A DNA stretch of 64,000 nucleotides from Lucinisca nassula (GCA_963580285.1 OY757013.1:151827900-151891899); one strand, 5' to 3'; shown: positions 23,666 through 32,119, numbered from the stretch's first letter. Notes: generated by a model not told the origin, from the letters alone. Program-made: numbers and translations.

Positions 23666-23707
23666 TCCTGACTAGTTTCTTCCAATAGTTTGGATTTCAT
23701 CAGAGGA
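23666..23707 (-). ncRNA. Hammerhead-ribozyme-like motif (unit 3)
   Basis: Exact copy of the motif described at 28054-28095. Confidence 0.6.
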
Positions 23708-23744
23708 TGTGTCACGATTTTGGTGAGCTCTGAATTTTGCTTTG

Positions 23745-23950
23745 TTTATATACTGACCGGGGGCCGGTATACCGGCCCCCTAATGTCCACCACTGCGCAG
23801 GTGCAGCTGGATATTCGTCACCGGCCCCCGTGGGGCCGGTGATTGTCTTAATATGTGATTAAGACTACCACCGGCCCCCGGGGGCCGGTGCCGTTGCCAA
23901 CCATTGATTTGGAATGTATTGTGACGTTCACCGGCCCCCTTGGGGCCGGT
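23745..23950 (-). promoter_or_regulatory. TATA box and GC-palindrome cluster (unit 3)
   Basis: TATA box at 23745-23752 and palindromes within 23759-23950, as described at 27811-28016. Confidence 0.55.
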
Positions 23951-24417
23951 CGCGTTGCTATCCGCCATTTTTGTTATGTCCGATTTTTGGACGATGCTAC
24001 CGCCTTATAAGACGGCATTTTGGTGCATGCTCGTCAGCAACGATGGAATATCTATAGCTATATGTTGATAGTCTCTCTGGGTATAATGAAAGATGAGACC
24101 CATTTGCAATTTTATAATATTTTTATTATGAGTATGATCATATAAAAAAGTATGGAGAGGCTAATAAATTAATGTATTATTACATGAATTAAATACCAGT
24201 GTTTTACTGCGTTATTGTCATTATTTTACACTAGAGGCATGTCCAAAACATTGATTGTTCTGAGTTCCGTTACCATCCTTTCAGTTGTTGTCGTGTTATC
24301 ATTGGTTGACTGTGTATTTGTCCCTTCCAAAATTGTCTGACTGTAGTCATCTCCGAATGAGAGCTCAGTAGTTATCATCGGATCAGGTTCCCATGTTGTC
24401 AGGGAGGCCTCTGTTGA

Positions 24418-24696
24418 CTACAGAGCAGGGTTGAGGATGTCATCTAGTTCTTTAAAGAAGTTATTTTCTTGCATTTTGCCTTCCGGTTGTGTGGACGATT
24501 TTTCTTCCTGCCAATCCATATGAGGAGTTGTGCTTTGTTGTCGTCTCCTATGATGATCAGTAAGATAGTCCTTCCTCTTGAAGACCATCCCGCACACCAG
24601 GCATAAATAACGTATGTTATTGTGTGCTGCATGTATGTGTCTTCTCAGACTTTTAGCATGTTTGTAAGCAATACTGCACTTTTCACACCAATACAT
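24418..24696 (-). CDS. C2H2 zinc-finger ORF (unit 3)
   Basis: Copy of the ORF described at 27065-27343. The extension past the TAG runs to 24226. Confidence 0.6.
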   Translation of the reverse strand: MYWCEKCSIAYKHAKSLRRHIHAAHNNIRYLCLVCGMVFKRKDYLTDHHRRRQQSTTPHMDWQEEKSSTQPEGKMQENNFFKELDDILNPAL

Positions 24697-24946
24697 TTTC
24701 GTTGTTGTGGATACAGCGTTACTGACGTTATGACGTCATAATATGCCGGGTGCGTGGCGTTAGTTGCCGTAGGATTGCAAACGTTTTGAGCTATCCATTA
24801 GGTTGCATGTTCATAGTTAAAACTGGAGTGAAGGGGAACATAGATGTGAAATGTGCATGGCTGAAATACTCCAGGTTTAACCTTGAACATTAATCCCGAC
24901 CGGTCGGAGAGTGTGTAGCTGGTAGATCCAATATAACTCTTTGGTT

Positions 24947-25261
24947 TTACGAGTGGTAGTATTTTTTTGGATCATCTGGATCTGAGGATAAGATTTCTAT
25001 AATTTGAAATCGCATGTTTTCTGTCGAATGGTTGGATAAGTTAAAATGATCATCCATCGGCGTGTCCCTTTTATTTCGGGTGTCCCGCTGATGTTCCGTC
25101 ATTCTAACTCTCATTTCTCTCTTAGTTTCACCGACATATTGCATTTTACATCGGGTGCAGGTGATCAGATAGACGAGGTTTCTGGCTTTGCAGTGGCCTC
25201 TGAGTTTCGTTCTATACCAGTAGTGCGTATACGAACTCCTGAATATTTTTGATTTGTTCAT
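24947..25261 (-). CDS. GIY-YIG endonuclease domain, PLE type (unit 4)
   Basis: Same ORF as at 26500-26814 except for one substitution at 25057 that changes Val to Met in the DTPVDDHF segment. It belongs to the unit that is cut off at the head-to-head junction. Confidence 0.75.
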   Translation of the reverse strand: MNKSKIFRSSYTHYWYRTKLRGHCKARNLVYLITCTRCKMQYVGETKREMRVRMTEHQRDTRNKRDTPMDDHFNLSNHSTENMRFQIIEILSSDPDDPKKYYHS

Positions 25262-25362
25262 ATAGAAGCAATATTTGCAATCTGTGCGTGGACAATCTTC
25301 AACAAGATTTCTCCGGATTTGACCACTCTGTCCCCGTGTTTTTGTGTTAAATGCAGCTCGGA

Positions 25363-25807
25363 CTATAGTCTTTTGGTATGAAATTCACACATTAGGTTGG
25401 TGAACCTCAAAGAAGAGTCTCGTTGTGCCTCTTCCCAAGCCTTCATGAAGGTCGGGTCTTCCTTGATGCTGGAAGGACGGAGTTTGACGGTGAGTCCGGC
25501 GGGTGATATGCCCTTGCCGATGCATTCTTGAAGGAAGGAGACTAGTTCTTTAGTCTTCACCATTTTTGACAGGATGCGTCTTGCTTCTTTGTAGGCTGGT
25601 AGGATCTCAGCTGGGAGCTCTAAGGTCTTCCTCTTCTTGGAAGGCTCTTCTCCGATTGTGTCGTCCCTGGTCCTCTTCTTGTTGAGGTTCTCTACTGGGA
25701 TGACAGTTACTCGCGACGAAGAAGCTGACGTGGATGTCAGAGTCAGTGTACTGAGGCTCGGACTGACTGTCATGTCGCTGGTGGTCTGTCTTGGATTGAA
25801 CATTGTG
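25363..25807 (-). pseudogene. PLE N-terminal-domain ORF, 5'-truncated at junction
   Basis: C-terminal 146 codons of the ORF described at 28116-28673. The first 39 codons and the upstream ribozyme are missing because the minus-strand array stops at 25807 and the plus-strand array begins. An internal ATG (MFNPRQ) gives the residual frame. Confidence 0.7.
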
Positions 25808-25840
25808 CAACTAGTCAGGAAATTGCTAAAATTATTTAGA

Positions 25841-26398
25841 ATGAGTCACAACGAGCAAGACCGCAGCGCGACTGATCCGAGTCGTCAGCCACACTCCTCT
25901 AGCTTTGATGTACCTATCCATCGCTCGGATCAAGATGCGCCAGGGTCAGCGTTCACAATGTTCAATCCAAGACAGACCACCAGCGACATGACAGTCAGTC
26001 CGAGCCTCAGTACACTGACTCTGACATCCACGTCAGCTTCTTCGTCGCGAGTAACTGTCATCCCAGTAGAGAACCTCAACAAGAAGAGGACCAGGGACGA
26101 CACAATCGGAGAAGAGCCTTCCAAGAAGAGGAAAACCTTAGAGCTCCCAGCTGAGATCCTACCAGCCTACAAAGAAGCAAGACGCATCCTGTCAAAAATG
26201 GTGAAGACTAAAGAACTAGTCTCCTTCCTTCAAGAATGCATCGGCAAGGGCATATCACCCGCCGGACTCACCGTCAAACTCCGTCCTTCCAGCATCAAGG
26301 AAGACCCGACCTTCATGAAGGCTTGGGAAGAGGCACAACGAGACTCTTCTTTGAGGTTCACCAACCTAATGTGTGAATTTCATACCAAAAGACTATAG
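25841..26398 (+). CDS. PLE N-terminal-domain protein (unit 5, first plus unit)
   Basis: Copy of the ORF described at 28116-28673, with one synonymous change at 26134 (a Lys codon). Because the head-to-head junction leaves upstream sequence open, a longer frame of 253 codons starts at 25637 in antisense of the neighbouring unit. That longer start is an accident of the junction. This unit lacks the 5' half of the ribozyme and the TATA box. Confidence 0.65.
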   Translation: MSHNEQDRSATDPSRQPHSSSFDVPIHRSDQDAPGSAFTMFNPRQTTSDMTVSPSLSTLTLTSTSASSSRVTVIPVENLNKKRTRDDTIGEEPSKKRKTLELPAEILPAYKEARRILSKMVKTKELVSFLQECIGKGISPAGLTVKLRPSSIKEDPTFMKAWEEAQRDSSLRFTNLMCEFHTKRL

Positions 26399-26499
26399 TC
26401 CGAGCTGCATTTAACACAAAAACACGGGGACAGAGTGGTCAAATCCGGAGAAATCTTGTTGAAGATTGTCCACGCACAGATTGCAAATATTGCTTCTAT

Positions 26500-26814
26500 A
26501 TGAACAAATCAAAAATATTCAGGAGTTCGTATACGCACTACTGGTATAGAACGAAACTCAGAGGCCACTGCAAAGCCAGAAACCTCGTCTATCTGATCAC
26601 CTGCACCCGATGTAAAATGCAATATGTCGGTGAAACTAAGAGAGAAATGAGAGTTAGAATGACGGAACATCAGCGGGACACCCGAAATAAAAGGGACACG
26701 CCGGTGGATGATCATTTTAACTTATCCAACCATTCGACAGAAAACATGCGATTTCAAATTATAGAAATCTTATCCTCAGATCCAGATGATCCAAAAAAAT
26801 ACTACCACTCGTAA
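26500..26814 (+). CDS. GIY-YIG endonuclease domain, Penelope-like element type
   Basis: 104 codons from this ATG. The same frame is open from 26377, overlapping the end of the upstream ORF (stop at 26398) by 22 nt in the -1 frame. Just upstream of the ATG lies CPRTDCKYC, a cysteine cluster like the one preceding the endonuclease of PLE proteins. In the ORF, residues 30-32 (LVY) and 43-45 (YVG) stand for the GIY and YIG motifs. They are followed by a conserved Arg (REMRVRMTEH) and a C-terminal HFN...NHS...QIIEIL segment. These features match the PLE-type GIY-YIG nuclease, which nicks DNA during insertion in that family. In normal PLEs it is fused behind a reverse transcriptase; here no RT precedes it. 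Expression could need frameshifting from the first ORF, or initiation at the internal ATG, which would lose the Cys cluster. Function in this copy is inferred. Confidence 0.8.
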   Translation: MNKSKIFRSSYTHYWYRTKLRGHCKARNLVYLITCTRCKMQYVGETKREMRVRMTEHQRDTRNKRDTPVDDHFNLSNHSTENMRFQIIEILSSDPDDPKKYYHS

Positions 26815-27022
26815 AACCAAAGAGTTATATTGGATCTACCAGCTACACACTCTCCGACCGGTCGGGATTAATGTTCAAGGTTAAACCTGGAGTATTTCAG
26901 CCATGCACATTTCACATCTATGTTCCCCTTCACTCCAGTTTTAACTATGAACATGCAACCTAATGGATAGCTCAAAACGTTTGCAATCCTACGGCAACTA
27001 ACGCCACGCACCCGGCATATTA

Positions 27023-27030
27023 TGACGTCA
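27023..27030. promoter_or_regulatory. CRE-like palindrome TGACGTCA
   Basis: Perfect TGACGTCA 35 bp upstream of the zinc-finger ORF, present in every full unit. It could serve a separate promoter for that ORF. Inference from motif only. Confidence 0.3.
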
Positions 27031-27064
27031 TAACGTCAGTAACGCTGTATCCACAACAACGAAA

Positions 27065-27343
27065 ATGTATTGGTGTGAAAAGTGCAGTATTGCTTACAAA
27101 CATGCTAAAAGTCTGAGAAGACACATACATGCAGCACACAATAACATACGTTATTTATGCCTGGTGTGCGGGATGGTCTTCAAGAGGAAGGACTATCTTA
27201 CTGATCATCATAGGAGACGACAACAAAGCACAACTCCTCATATGGATTGGCAGGAAGAAAAATCGTCCACACAACCGGAAGGCAAAATGCAAGAAAATAA
27301 CTTCTTTAAAGAACTAGATGACATCCTCAACCCTGCTCTGTAG
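27065..27343 (+). CDS. C2H2 zinc-finger ORF with in-frame TAG
   Basis: 92 codons. Finger 1 is canonical: Cys4, Cys7, His20, His25 (CX2C-X12-HX4H). Finger 2 has Cys32, Cys35 and His48 but no second His at the usual distance; the only other one is the adjacent His49. The C-terminal part is acidic and polar and ends in DDILNPAL. After the TAG (27341-27343) the same frame stays open for 63 codons to a TAA at 27533-27535. That extension is rich in Thr and Asn and ends in INVLDMPLV. The TAG is present in all five copies, so it is either a real stop, a leaky stop, or a mutation fixed before amplification. A polyadenylation signal AATAAA follows at 27634. A nucleic-acid-binding role is the natural guess for the finger, but I do not recognise the protein. 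Confidence 0.6.
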   Translation: MYWCEKCSIAYKHAKSLRRHIHAAHNNIRYLCLVCGMVFKRKDYLTDHHRRRQQSTTPHMDWQEEKSSTQPEGKMQENNFFKELDDILNPAL

Positions 27344-27810
27344 TCAACAGAGGCCTCCCTGACAACATGGGAACCTGATCCGATGATAACTACTGAGCTC
27401 TCATTCGGAGATGACTACAGTCAGACAATTTTGGAAGGGACAAATACACAGTCAACCAATGATAACACGACAACAACTGAAAGGATGGTAACGGAACTCA
27501 GAACAATCAATGTTTTGGACATGCCTCTAGTGTAAAATAATGACAATAACGCAGTAAAACACTGGTATTTAATTCATGTAATAATACATTAATTTATTAG
27601 CCTCTCCATACTTTTTTATATGATCATACTCATAATAAAAATATTATAAAATTGCAAATGGGTCTCATCTTTCATTATACCCAGAGAGACTATCAACATA
27701 TAGCTATAGATATTCCATCGTTGCTGACGAGCATGCACCAAAATGCCGTCTTATAAGGCGGTAGCATCGTCCAAAAATCGGACATAACAAAAATGGCGGA
27801 TAGCAACGCG

Positions 27811-28016
27811 ACCGGCCCCAAGGGGGCCGGTGAACGTCACAATACATTCCAAATCAATGGTTGGCAACGGCACCGGCCCCCGGGGGCCGGTGGTAGTCTT
27901 AATCACATATTAAGACAATCACCGGCCCCACGGGGGCCGGTGACGAATATCCAGCTGCACCTGCGCAGTGGTGGACATTAGGGGGCCGGTATACCGGCCC
28001 CCGGTCAGTATATAAA
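27811..28016 (+). promoter_or_regulatory. GC-palindrome cluster and TATA box
   Basis: Four GC-rich inverted repeats of 21-22 bp at 27811-27831, 27871-27892, 27921-27941 and 27981-28002. The second and fourth are perfect, with cores CCCCCGGGGG and CCGGTATACCGG. Between the second and third is another inverted repeat, GTCTTAAT/ATTAAGAC. A TATA box (TATATAAA) sits at 28009-28016, about 40 bp before the hammerhead motif. The arrangement suggests the internal promoter of the unit with protein-binding or cruciform-forming sites upstream. Function is inferred. Confidence 0.55.
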
Positions 28017-28053
28017 CAAAGCAAAATTCAGAGCTCACCAAAATCGTGACACA

Positions 28054-28095
28054 TCCTCTGATGAAATCCAAACTATTGGAAGAAACTAGTCAGGA
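28054..28095 (+). ncRNA. Hammerhead-ribozyme-like motif
   Basis: Reads TCCT (stem I), CTGATGA, a small hairpin TCCAA-ACTA-TTGGA (stem II), GAAAC, TA, GTC, AGGA (stem I closing). These are the invariant hammerhead bases: CUGANGA, GAA, an A-U pair and C17 in GUC. Stem III has two base pairs and a two-base loop. Minimal hammerheads of this kind are established in Penelope-like elements and retrozymes. Predicted cleavage falls after 28091, 24 nt before the ATG of the first ORF. Oddity: stem II is separated from the core by unpaired AA and A instead of the usual G-C pair, which may lower activity. Paired copies in a tandem transcript could act as dimers. Confidence 0.65.
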
Positions 28096-28115
28096 AATTG
28101 CTAAAATTATTTAGA

Positions 28116-28673
28116 ATGAGTCACAACGAGCAAGACCGCAGCGCGACTGATCCGAGTCGTCAGCCACACTCCTCTAGCTTTGATGTACCTATCCATCGCT
28201 CGGATCAAGATGCGCCAGGGTCAGCGTTCACAATGTTCAATCCAAGACAGACCACCAGCGACATGACAGTCAGTCCGAGCCTCAGTACACTGACTCTGAC
28301 ATCCACGTCAGCTTCTTCGTCGCGAGTAACTGTCATCCCAGTAGAGAACCTCAACAAGAAGAGGACCAGGGACGACACAATCGGAGAAGAGCCTTCCAAG
28401 AAGAGGAAGACCTTAGAGCTCCCAGCTGAGATCCTACCAGCCTACAAAGAAGCAAGACGCATCCTGTCAAAAATGGTGAAGACTAAAGAACTAGTCTCCT
28501 TCCTTCAAGAATGCATCGGCAAGGGCATATCACCCGCCGGACTCACCGTCAAACTCCGTCCTTCCAGCATCAAGGAAGACCCGACCTTCATGAAGGCTTG
28601 GGAAGAGGCACAACGAGACTCTTCTTTGAGGTTCACCAACCTAATGTGTGAATTTCATACCAAAAGACTATAG
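28116..28673 (+). CDS. PLE N-terminal-domain protein (unit 6)
   Basis: 185 codons from the first ATG (MSHNEQDRS). An upstream TTG at 28098 extends the frame by six codons but is an unlikely start. Residues 1-75 are Ser/Thr/Pro-rich and probably disordered. A basic stretch follows (KKRTRDD and KKRKTLEL, about 80-100), which could be a nuclear localisation signal. The C-terminal 85 residues contain FLQECIGKGISPAGLTVKL and end in FTNLMCEFHTKRL. This resembles the region before the reverse transcriptase in PLE proteins, where a short-range 'FL..C...I.P.GL..K' motif is usual. The RT that should follow is missing, and the GIY-YIG frame overlaps the stop codon. Family assignment rests on that motif plus the neighbouring nuclease. 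The role is unknown, possibly RNA binding. Confidence 0.65.
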   Translation: MSHNEQDRSATDPSRQPHSSSFDVPIHRSDQDAPGSAFTMFNPRQTTSDMTVSPSLSTLTLTSTSASSSRVTVIPVENLNKKRTRDDTIGEEPSKKRKTLELPAEILPAYKEARRILSKMVKTKELVSFLQECIGKGISPAGLTVKLRPSSIKEDPTFMKAWEEAQRDSSLRFTNLMCEFHTKRL

Positions 28674-28774
28674 TCCGAGCTGCATTTAACACAAAAACAC
28701 GGGGACAGAGTGGTCAAATCCGGAGAAATCTTGTTGAAGATTGTCCACGCACAGATTGCAAATATTGCTTCTAT

Positions 28775-29089
28775 ATGAACAAATCAAAAATATTCAGGAG
28801 TTCGTATACGCACTACTGGTATAGAACGAAACTCAGAGGCCACTGCAAAGCCAGAAACCTCGTCTATCTGATCACCTGCACCCGATGTAAAATGCAATAT
28901 GTCGGTGAAACTAAGAGAGAAATGAGAGTTAGAATGACGGAACATCAGCGGGACACCCGAAATAAAAGGGACACGCCGGTGGATGATCATTTTAACTTAT
29001 CCAACCATTCGACAGAAAACATGCGATTTCAAATTATAGAAATCTTATCCTCAGATCCAGATGATCCAAAAAAATACTACCACTCGTAA
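28775..29089 (+). CDS. GIY-YIG endonuclease domain, PLE type (unit 6)
   Basis: Identical copy of the ORF described at 26500-26814, here in the only plus-strand unit that has the complete promoter, ribozyme and first ORF in front of it. Confidence 0.78.
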   Translation: MNKSKIFRSSYTHYWYRTKLRGHCKARNLVYLITCTRCKMQYVGETKREMRVRMTEHQRDTRNKRDTPVDDHFNLSNHSTENMRFQIIEILSSDPDDPKKYYHS

Positions 29090-29339
29090 AACCAAAGAGT
29101 TATATTGGATCTACCAGCTACACACTCTCCGACCGGTCGGGATTAATGTTCAAGGTTAAACCTGGAGTATTTCAGCCATGCACATTTCACATCTATGTTC
29201 CCCTTCACTCCAGTTTTAACTATGAACATGCAACCTAATGGATAGCTCAAAACGTTTGCAATCCTACGGCAACTAACGCCACGCACCCGGCATATTATGA
29301 CGTCATAACGTCAGTAACGCTGTATCCACAACAACGAAA

Positions 29340-29618
29340 ATGTATTGGTGTGAAAAGTGCAGTATTGCTTACAAACATGCTAAAAGTCTGAGAAGACACA
29401 TACATGCAGCACACAATAACATACGTTATTTATGCCTGGTGTGCGGGATGGTCTTCAAGAGGAAGGACTATCTTACTGATCATCATAGGAGACGACAACA
29501 AAGCACAACTCCTCATATGGATTGGCAGGAAGAAAAATCGTCCACACAACCGGAAGGCAAAATGCAAGAAAATAACTTCTTTAAAGAACTAGATGACATC
29601 CTCAACCCTGCTCTGTAG
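29340..29618 (+). CDS. C2H2 zinc-finger ORF (unit 6)
   Basis: Copy of the ORF described at 27065-27343. The extension past the TAG runs to 29810. Confidence 0.6.
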   Translation: MYWCEKCSIAYKHAKSLRRHIHAAHNNIRYLCLVCGMVFKRKDYLTDHHRRRQQSTTPHMDWQEEKSSTQPEGKMQENNFFKELDDILNPAL

Positions 29619-30085
29619 TCAACAGAGGCCTCCCTGACAACATGGGAACCTGATCCGATGATAACTACTGAGCTCTCATTCGGAGATGACTACAGTCAGA
29701 CAATTTTGGAAGGGACAAATACACAGTCAACCAATGATAACACGACAACAACTGAAAGGATGGTAACGGAACTCAGAACAATCAATGTTTTGGACATGCC
29801 TCTAGTGTAAAATAATGACAATAACGCAGTAAAACACTGGTATTTAATTCATGTAATAATACATTAATTTATTAGCCTCTCCATACTTTTTTATATGATC
29901 ATACTCATAATAAAAATATTATAAAATTGCAAATGGGTCTCATCTTTCATTATACCCAGAGAGACTATCAACATATAGCTATAGATATTCCATCGTTGCT
30001 GACGAGCATGCACCAAAATGCCGTCTTATAAGGCGGTAGCATCGTCCAAAAATCGGACATAACAAAAATGGCGGATAGCAACGCG

Positions 30086-30291
30086 ACCGGCCCCAAGGGG
30101 GCCGGTGAACGTCACAATACATTCCAAATCAATGGTTGGCAACGGCACCGGCCCCCGGGGGCCGGTGGTAGTCTTAATCACATATTAAGACAATCACCGG
30201 CCCCACGGGGGCCGGTGACGAATATCCAGCTGCACCTGCGCAGTGGTGGACATTAGGGGGCCGGTATACCGGCCCCCGGTCAGTATATAAA
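30086..30291 (+). promoter_or_regulatory. GC-palindrome cluster and TATA box (unit 7)
   Basis: Copy of 27811-28016, with palindromes within 30086-30277 and a TATA box at 30284-30291. Confidence 0.55.
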
Positions 30292-30328
30292 CAAAGCAAA
30301 ATTCAGAGCTCACCAAAATCGTGACACA

Positions 30329-30370
30329 TCCTCTGATGAAATCCAAACTATTGGAAGAAACTAGTCAGGA
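30329..30370 (+). ncRNA. Hammerhead-ribozyme-like motif (unit 7)
   Basis: Exact copy of 28054-28095, in the last partial unit. Confidence 0.6.
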
Positions 30371-30390
30371 AATTGCTAAAATTATTTAGA

Positions 30391-30455
30391 ATGAGTCACA
30401 ACGAGCAAGACCGCAGCGCGACTGATCCGAGTCGTCAGCCACACTCCTCTAGCTT
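30391..30455 (+). pseudogene. PLE N-terminal-domain ORF, 3'-truncated at insertion edge
   Basis: First 21 codons or so of the ORF described at 28116-28673. The array stops inside the HSSS segment and runs into the right target duplication. Confidence 0.75.
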
Positions 30456-30468
30456 GAATCAATTTTAC
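30452..30468. repeat. Right target-site duplication of the 12.4 kb insertion
   Basis: Exact partner of 17996-18012. Beyond it the flanking sequence differs from the unit. Confidence 0.85.
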
Positions 30469-30599
30469 GCGTCTGGAATCCTCGCCCTTACTTCCGTCGC
30501 GATTTAGACAAATAATTTGTTCAGTCCGCATGAAGGCCTCCTAACTCATCAGTGCAATATCTCCGAGAACACAAAAATCAAACAACCACAGAGATGAAA

Positions 30600-31650
30600 C
30601 AACAGTGAGGTCTCGACAACAAGCTTAATACATGACAATGCAAATAATCCAGGTAGTATATGGAAATTATTTAAAGAGCTTAATGCGAGCAAATGAAATA
30701 CAGGTAATAACATTTCATCCTTAAAAATTAACAATAATTCATTTGAAAATGCCTCTGACATTGCATCTGAATTTAATAAAATTTTTGTATGTGTAGCTTC
30801 AGAAATTAAAGAACCAATTTTGTCATCTAATTTTTATCGACTAAAGTTATTTTGTGATGAGAATTTATCTGAAAATGCAACTTTTTCAATCTCCAGCATT
30901 TACAGGACACGGTAATATTGATGTCACCAAGGCTACTGGTACTGACAATATTGGACCAAGATTATTAAAACTAGCTGCGCCATGTATATCTGACAACCTT
31001 ACTTATATTTGTAATCAGAGTATAATCAGCTCTTCCTTCCCTGAGAAATGGAAAGAAGGTAAAGTAACTCCACGTCATAAAAATGAAGGATTATTTTTTT
31101 AAGGATGACCCAAACAATTATAGGCCAATTTCTGTTTTATCAGTTGTGTAAAAATTACTAGAAAAAGCATGTGTATGACACTCTGATGCTTTATTTGACT
31201 TCCAATAACTTGCTTTAGTCAACACAATCTGGATTCCGTCCAAACCACTCCTGTGAAACTGCTTTGTTACAACTGATAAATAAATGGTCTGAAGCAATCA
31301 ATAATAGTCATATGATTGGAATGGTAATGGTGGATTTCAGAAAAGCTTTTGATCTTGTTGACCATACTCTTCTGCTTAAGAAATTCAAATACTAAATTTC
31401 AAATCAAGTAATCAAATGGTTTTCTTCCTACTTACTGGAAAGAAAACAAAAAGGTTTTCGTTAACAACAAATTATCAGAAGTGGAAAAAATGACATCTGG
31501 CGTCCCTCAGGGATCCATTCTAGGACCTTTATTATTCTTAATCTTTACAAATGATTTGCCACTCTATATCAATAATGTTTTTACTGACCTGTATGCTGAT
31601 GACATTACCCTTTATTAGTAGAAACTGAATAAATTCTTGGCCTGTATGTA
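30600..31650 (+). pseudogene. LINE reverse transcriptase relic
   Basis: Decayed non-LTR reverse transcriptase read across several frames. In order: a linker segment like WKLFKEL and FENASDIASEFNKIF (about 30655-30790); TGTDNIGPRLLKLAAP and FPEKWKEGKVTP (about 30930-31070); NNYRPISVLS (about 31110); SGFRP and a DFRKAFDLVDH segment carrying the first catalytic Asp (about 31225-31370); SGVPQGSILGPLLF (about 31495-31540); and a YADD-like segment near 31590. Stops and frameshifts are frequent and the 5' endonuclease part is missing. The motif set fits the CR1/L2/jockey group broadly; the clade is not determined. Confidence 0.8.
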
Positions 31651-31917
31651 GCTAATAACCTTACATCTATCCAGGACTAACCATATAGATGCTATTTCTA
31701 AAAATAATTGCTTCTAACCTATGGCTCCTAGCTAACATTAAAACATACCTTTCTTCTGAAAGCAAAATCCACTCAATTTCTATAAATCATATATATAGCC
31801 ACACTTGACACCTTTCATAAAAATTGTGTTATAAATGGGTGAAAGGTGTGCTTTAATGTTGTTTTTTGTTGTATATTATGTTAATTTTATTGTGAATGTA
31901 CATGTGTATGGGGAGTC

Positions 31918-32119
31918 TCAGAGAGAGAGAGAAGAGAGAGATCGAGAGATCCAGGGCCATCATGAACCTGTTGTATAGGAATATGTATCAGGCCACGAAG
32001 ATGTGTCTCGTATAGGAATGATGGTTTTCCCTTCCTTAGTTTCCAAGTTATGCCCTTTTGGTTATTTTTTTTTTTTTCAACCATTCTTCTCCATGTACGT
32101 GTCACGAGAGAGAGAGGAG

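Larger units (their letters stand above)
18013..30455. mobile_element. Head-to-head concatemer of an RT-less Penelope-like element
   Basis: Composed of 2,275 bp units: minus-strand units from 18020 to 25807 (about 3.4 units) and plus-strand units from about 25809 to 30455 (about 2.0 units). The period is exact, for example GIY-YIG ORFs at 18122, 20397, 22672 and 24947. I noticed only two substitutions between units (25057 and 26134). A single 13-17 bp target duplication brackets the whole block, and seven unmatched bases lie at the left edge (18013-18019). Each unit carries an ORF with PLE N-terminal features, a GIY-YIG endonuclease ORF, a zinc-finger ORF and a hammerhead-like motif, but there is no room for a reverse transcriptase. 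PLEs are known to form tandem and inverted arrangements. Mobilisation by an RT supplied in trans is inference. An assembly artefact in copy number cannot be excluded from sequence alone. Confidence 0.85.

Noticed and set aside
25637..26398. 253-codon ORF across the head-to-head junction
   Set aside because: Its first third is antisense of the neighbouring unit. The real frame is the 185-codon ORF from 25841.
27793..27981. 62-codon ORF through the GC palindromes, with a good ATG context
   Set aside because: It is read across palindromic DNA, is Gly/Pro-rich by composition and shows no domain. The region is better explained as regulatory.
28098..28115. Start of the first PLE ORF at TTG
   Set aside because: The six extra codons begin with TTG inside ribozyme-adjacent sequence; the ATG at 28116 is the normal start.
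18013..30455. Array as pure assembly artefact
   Set aside because: The single target duplication around the block, the inverted junction and the non-integer unit numbers argue for a real insertion, though exact copy number still depends on the assembly.
30549..30761. Minus-strand 70-codon ORF
   Set aside because: It is antisense to the LINE relic and has no domain.
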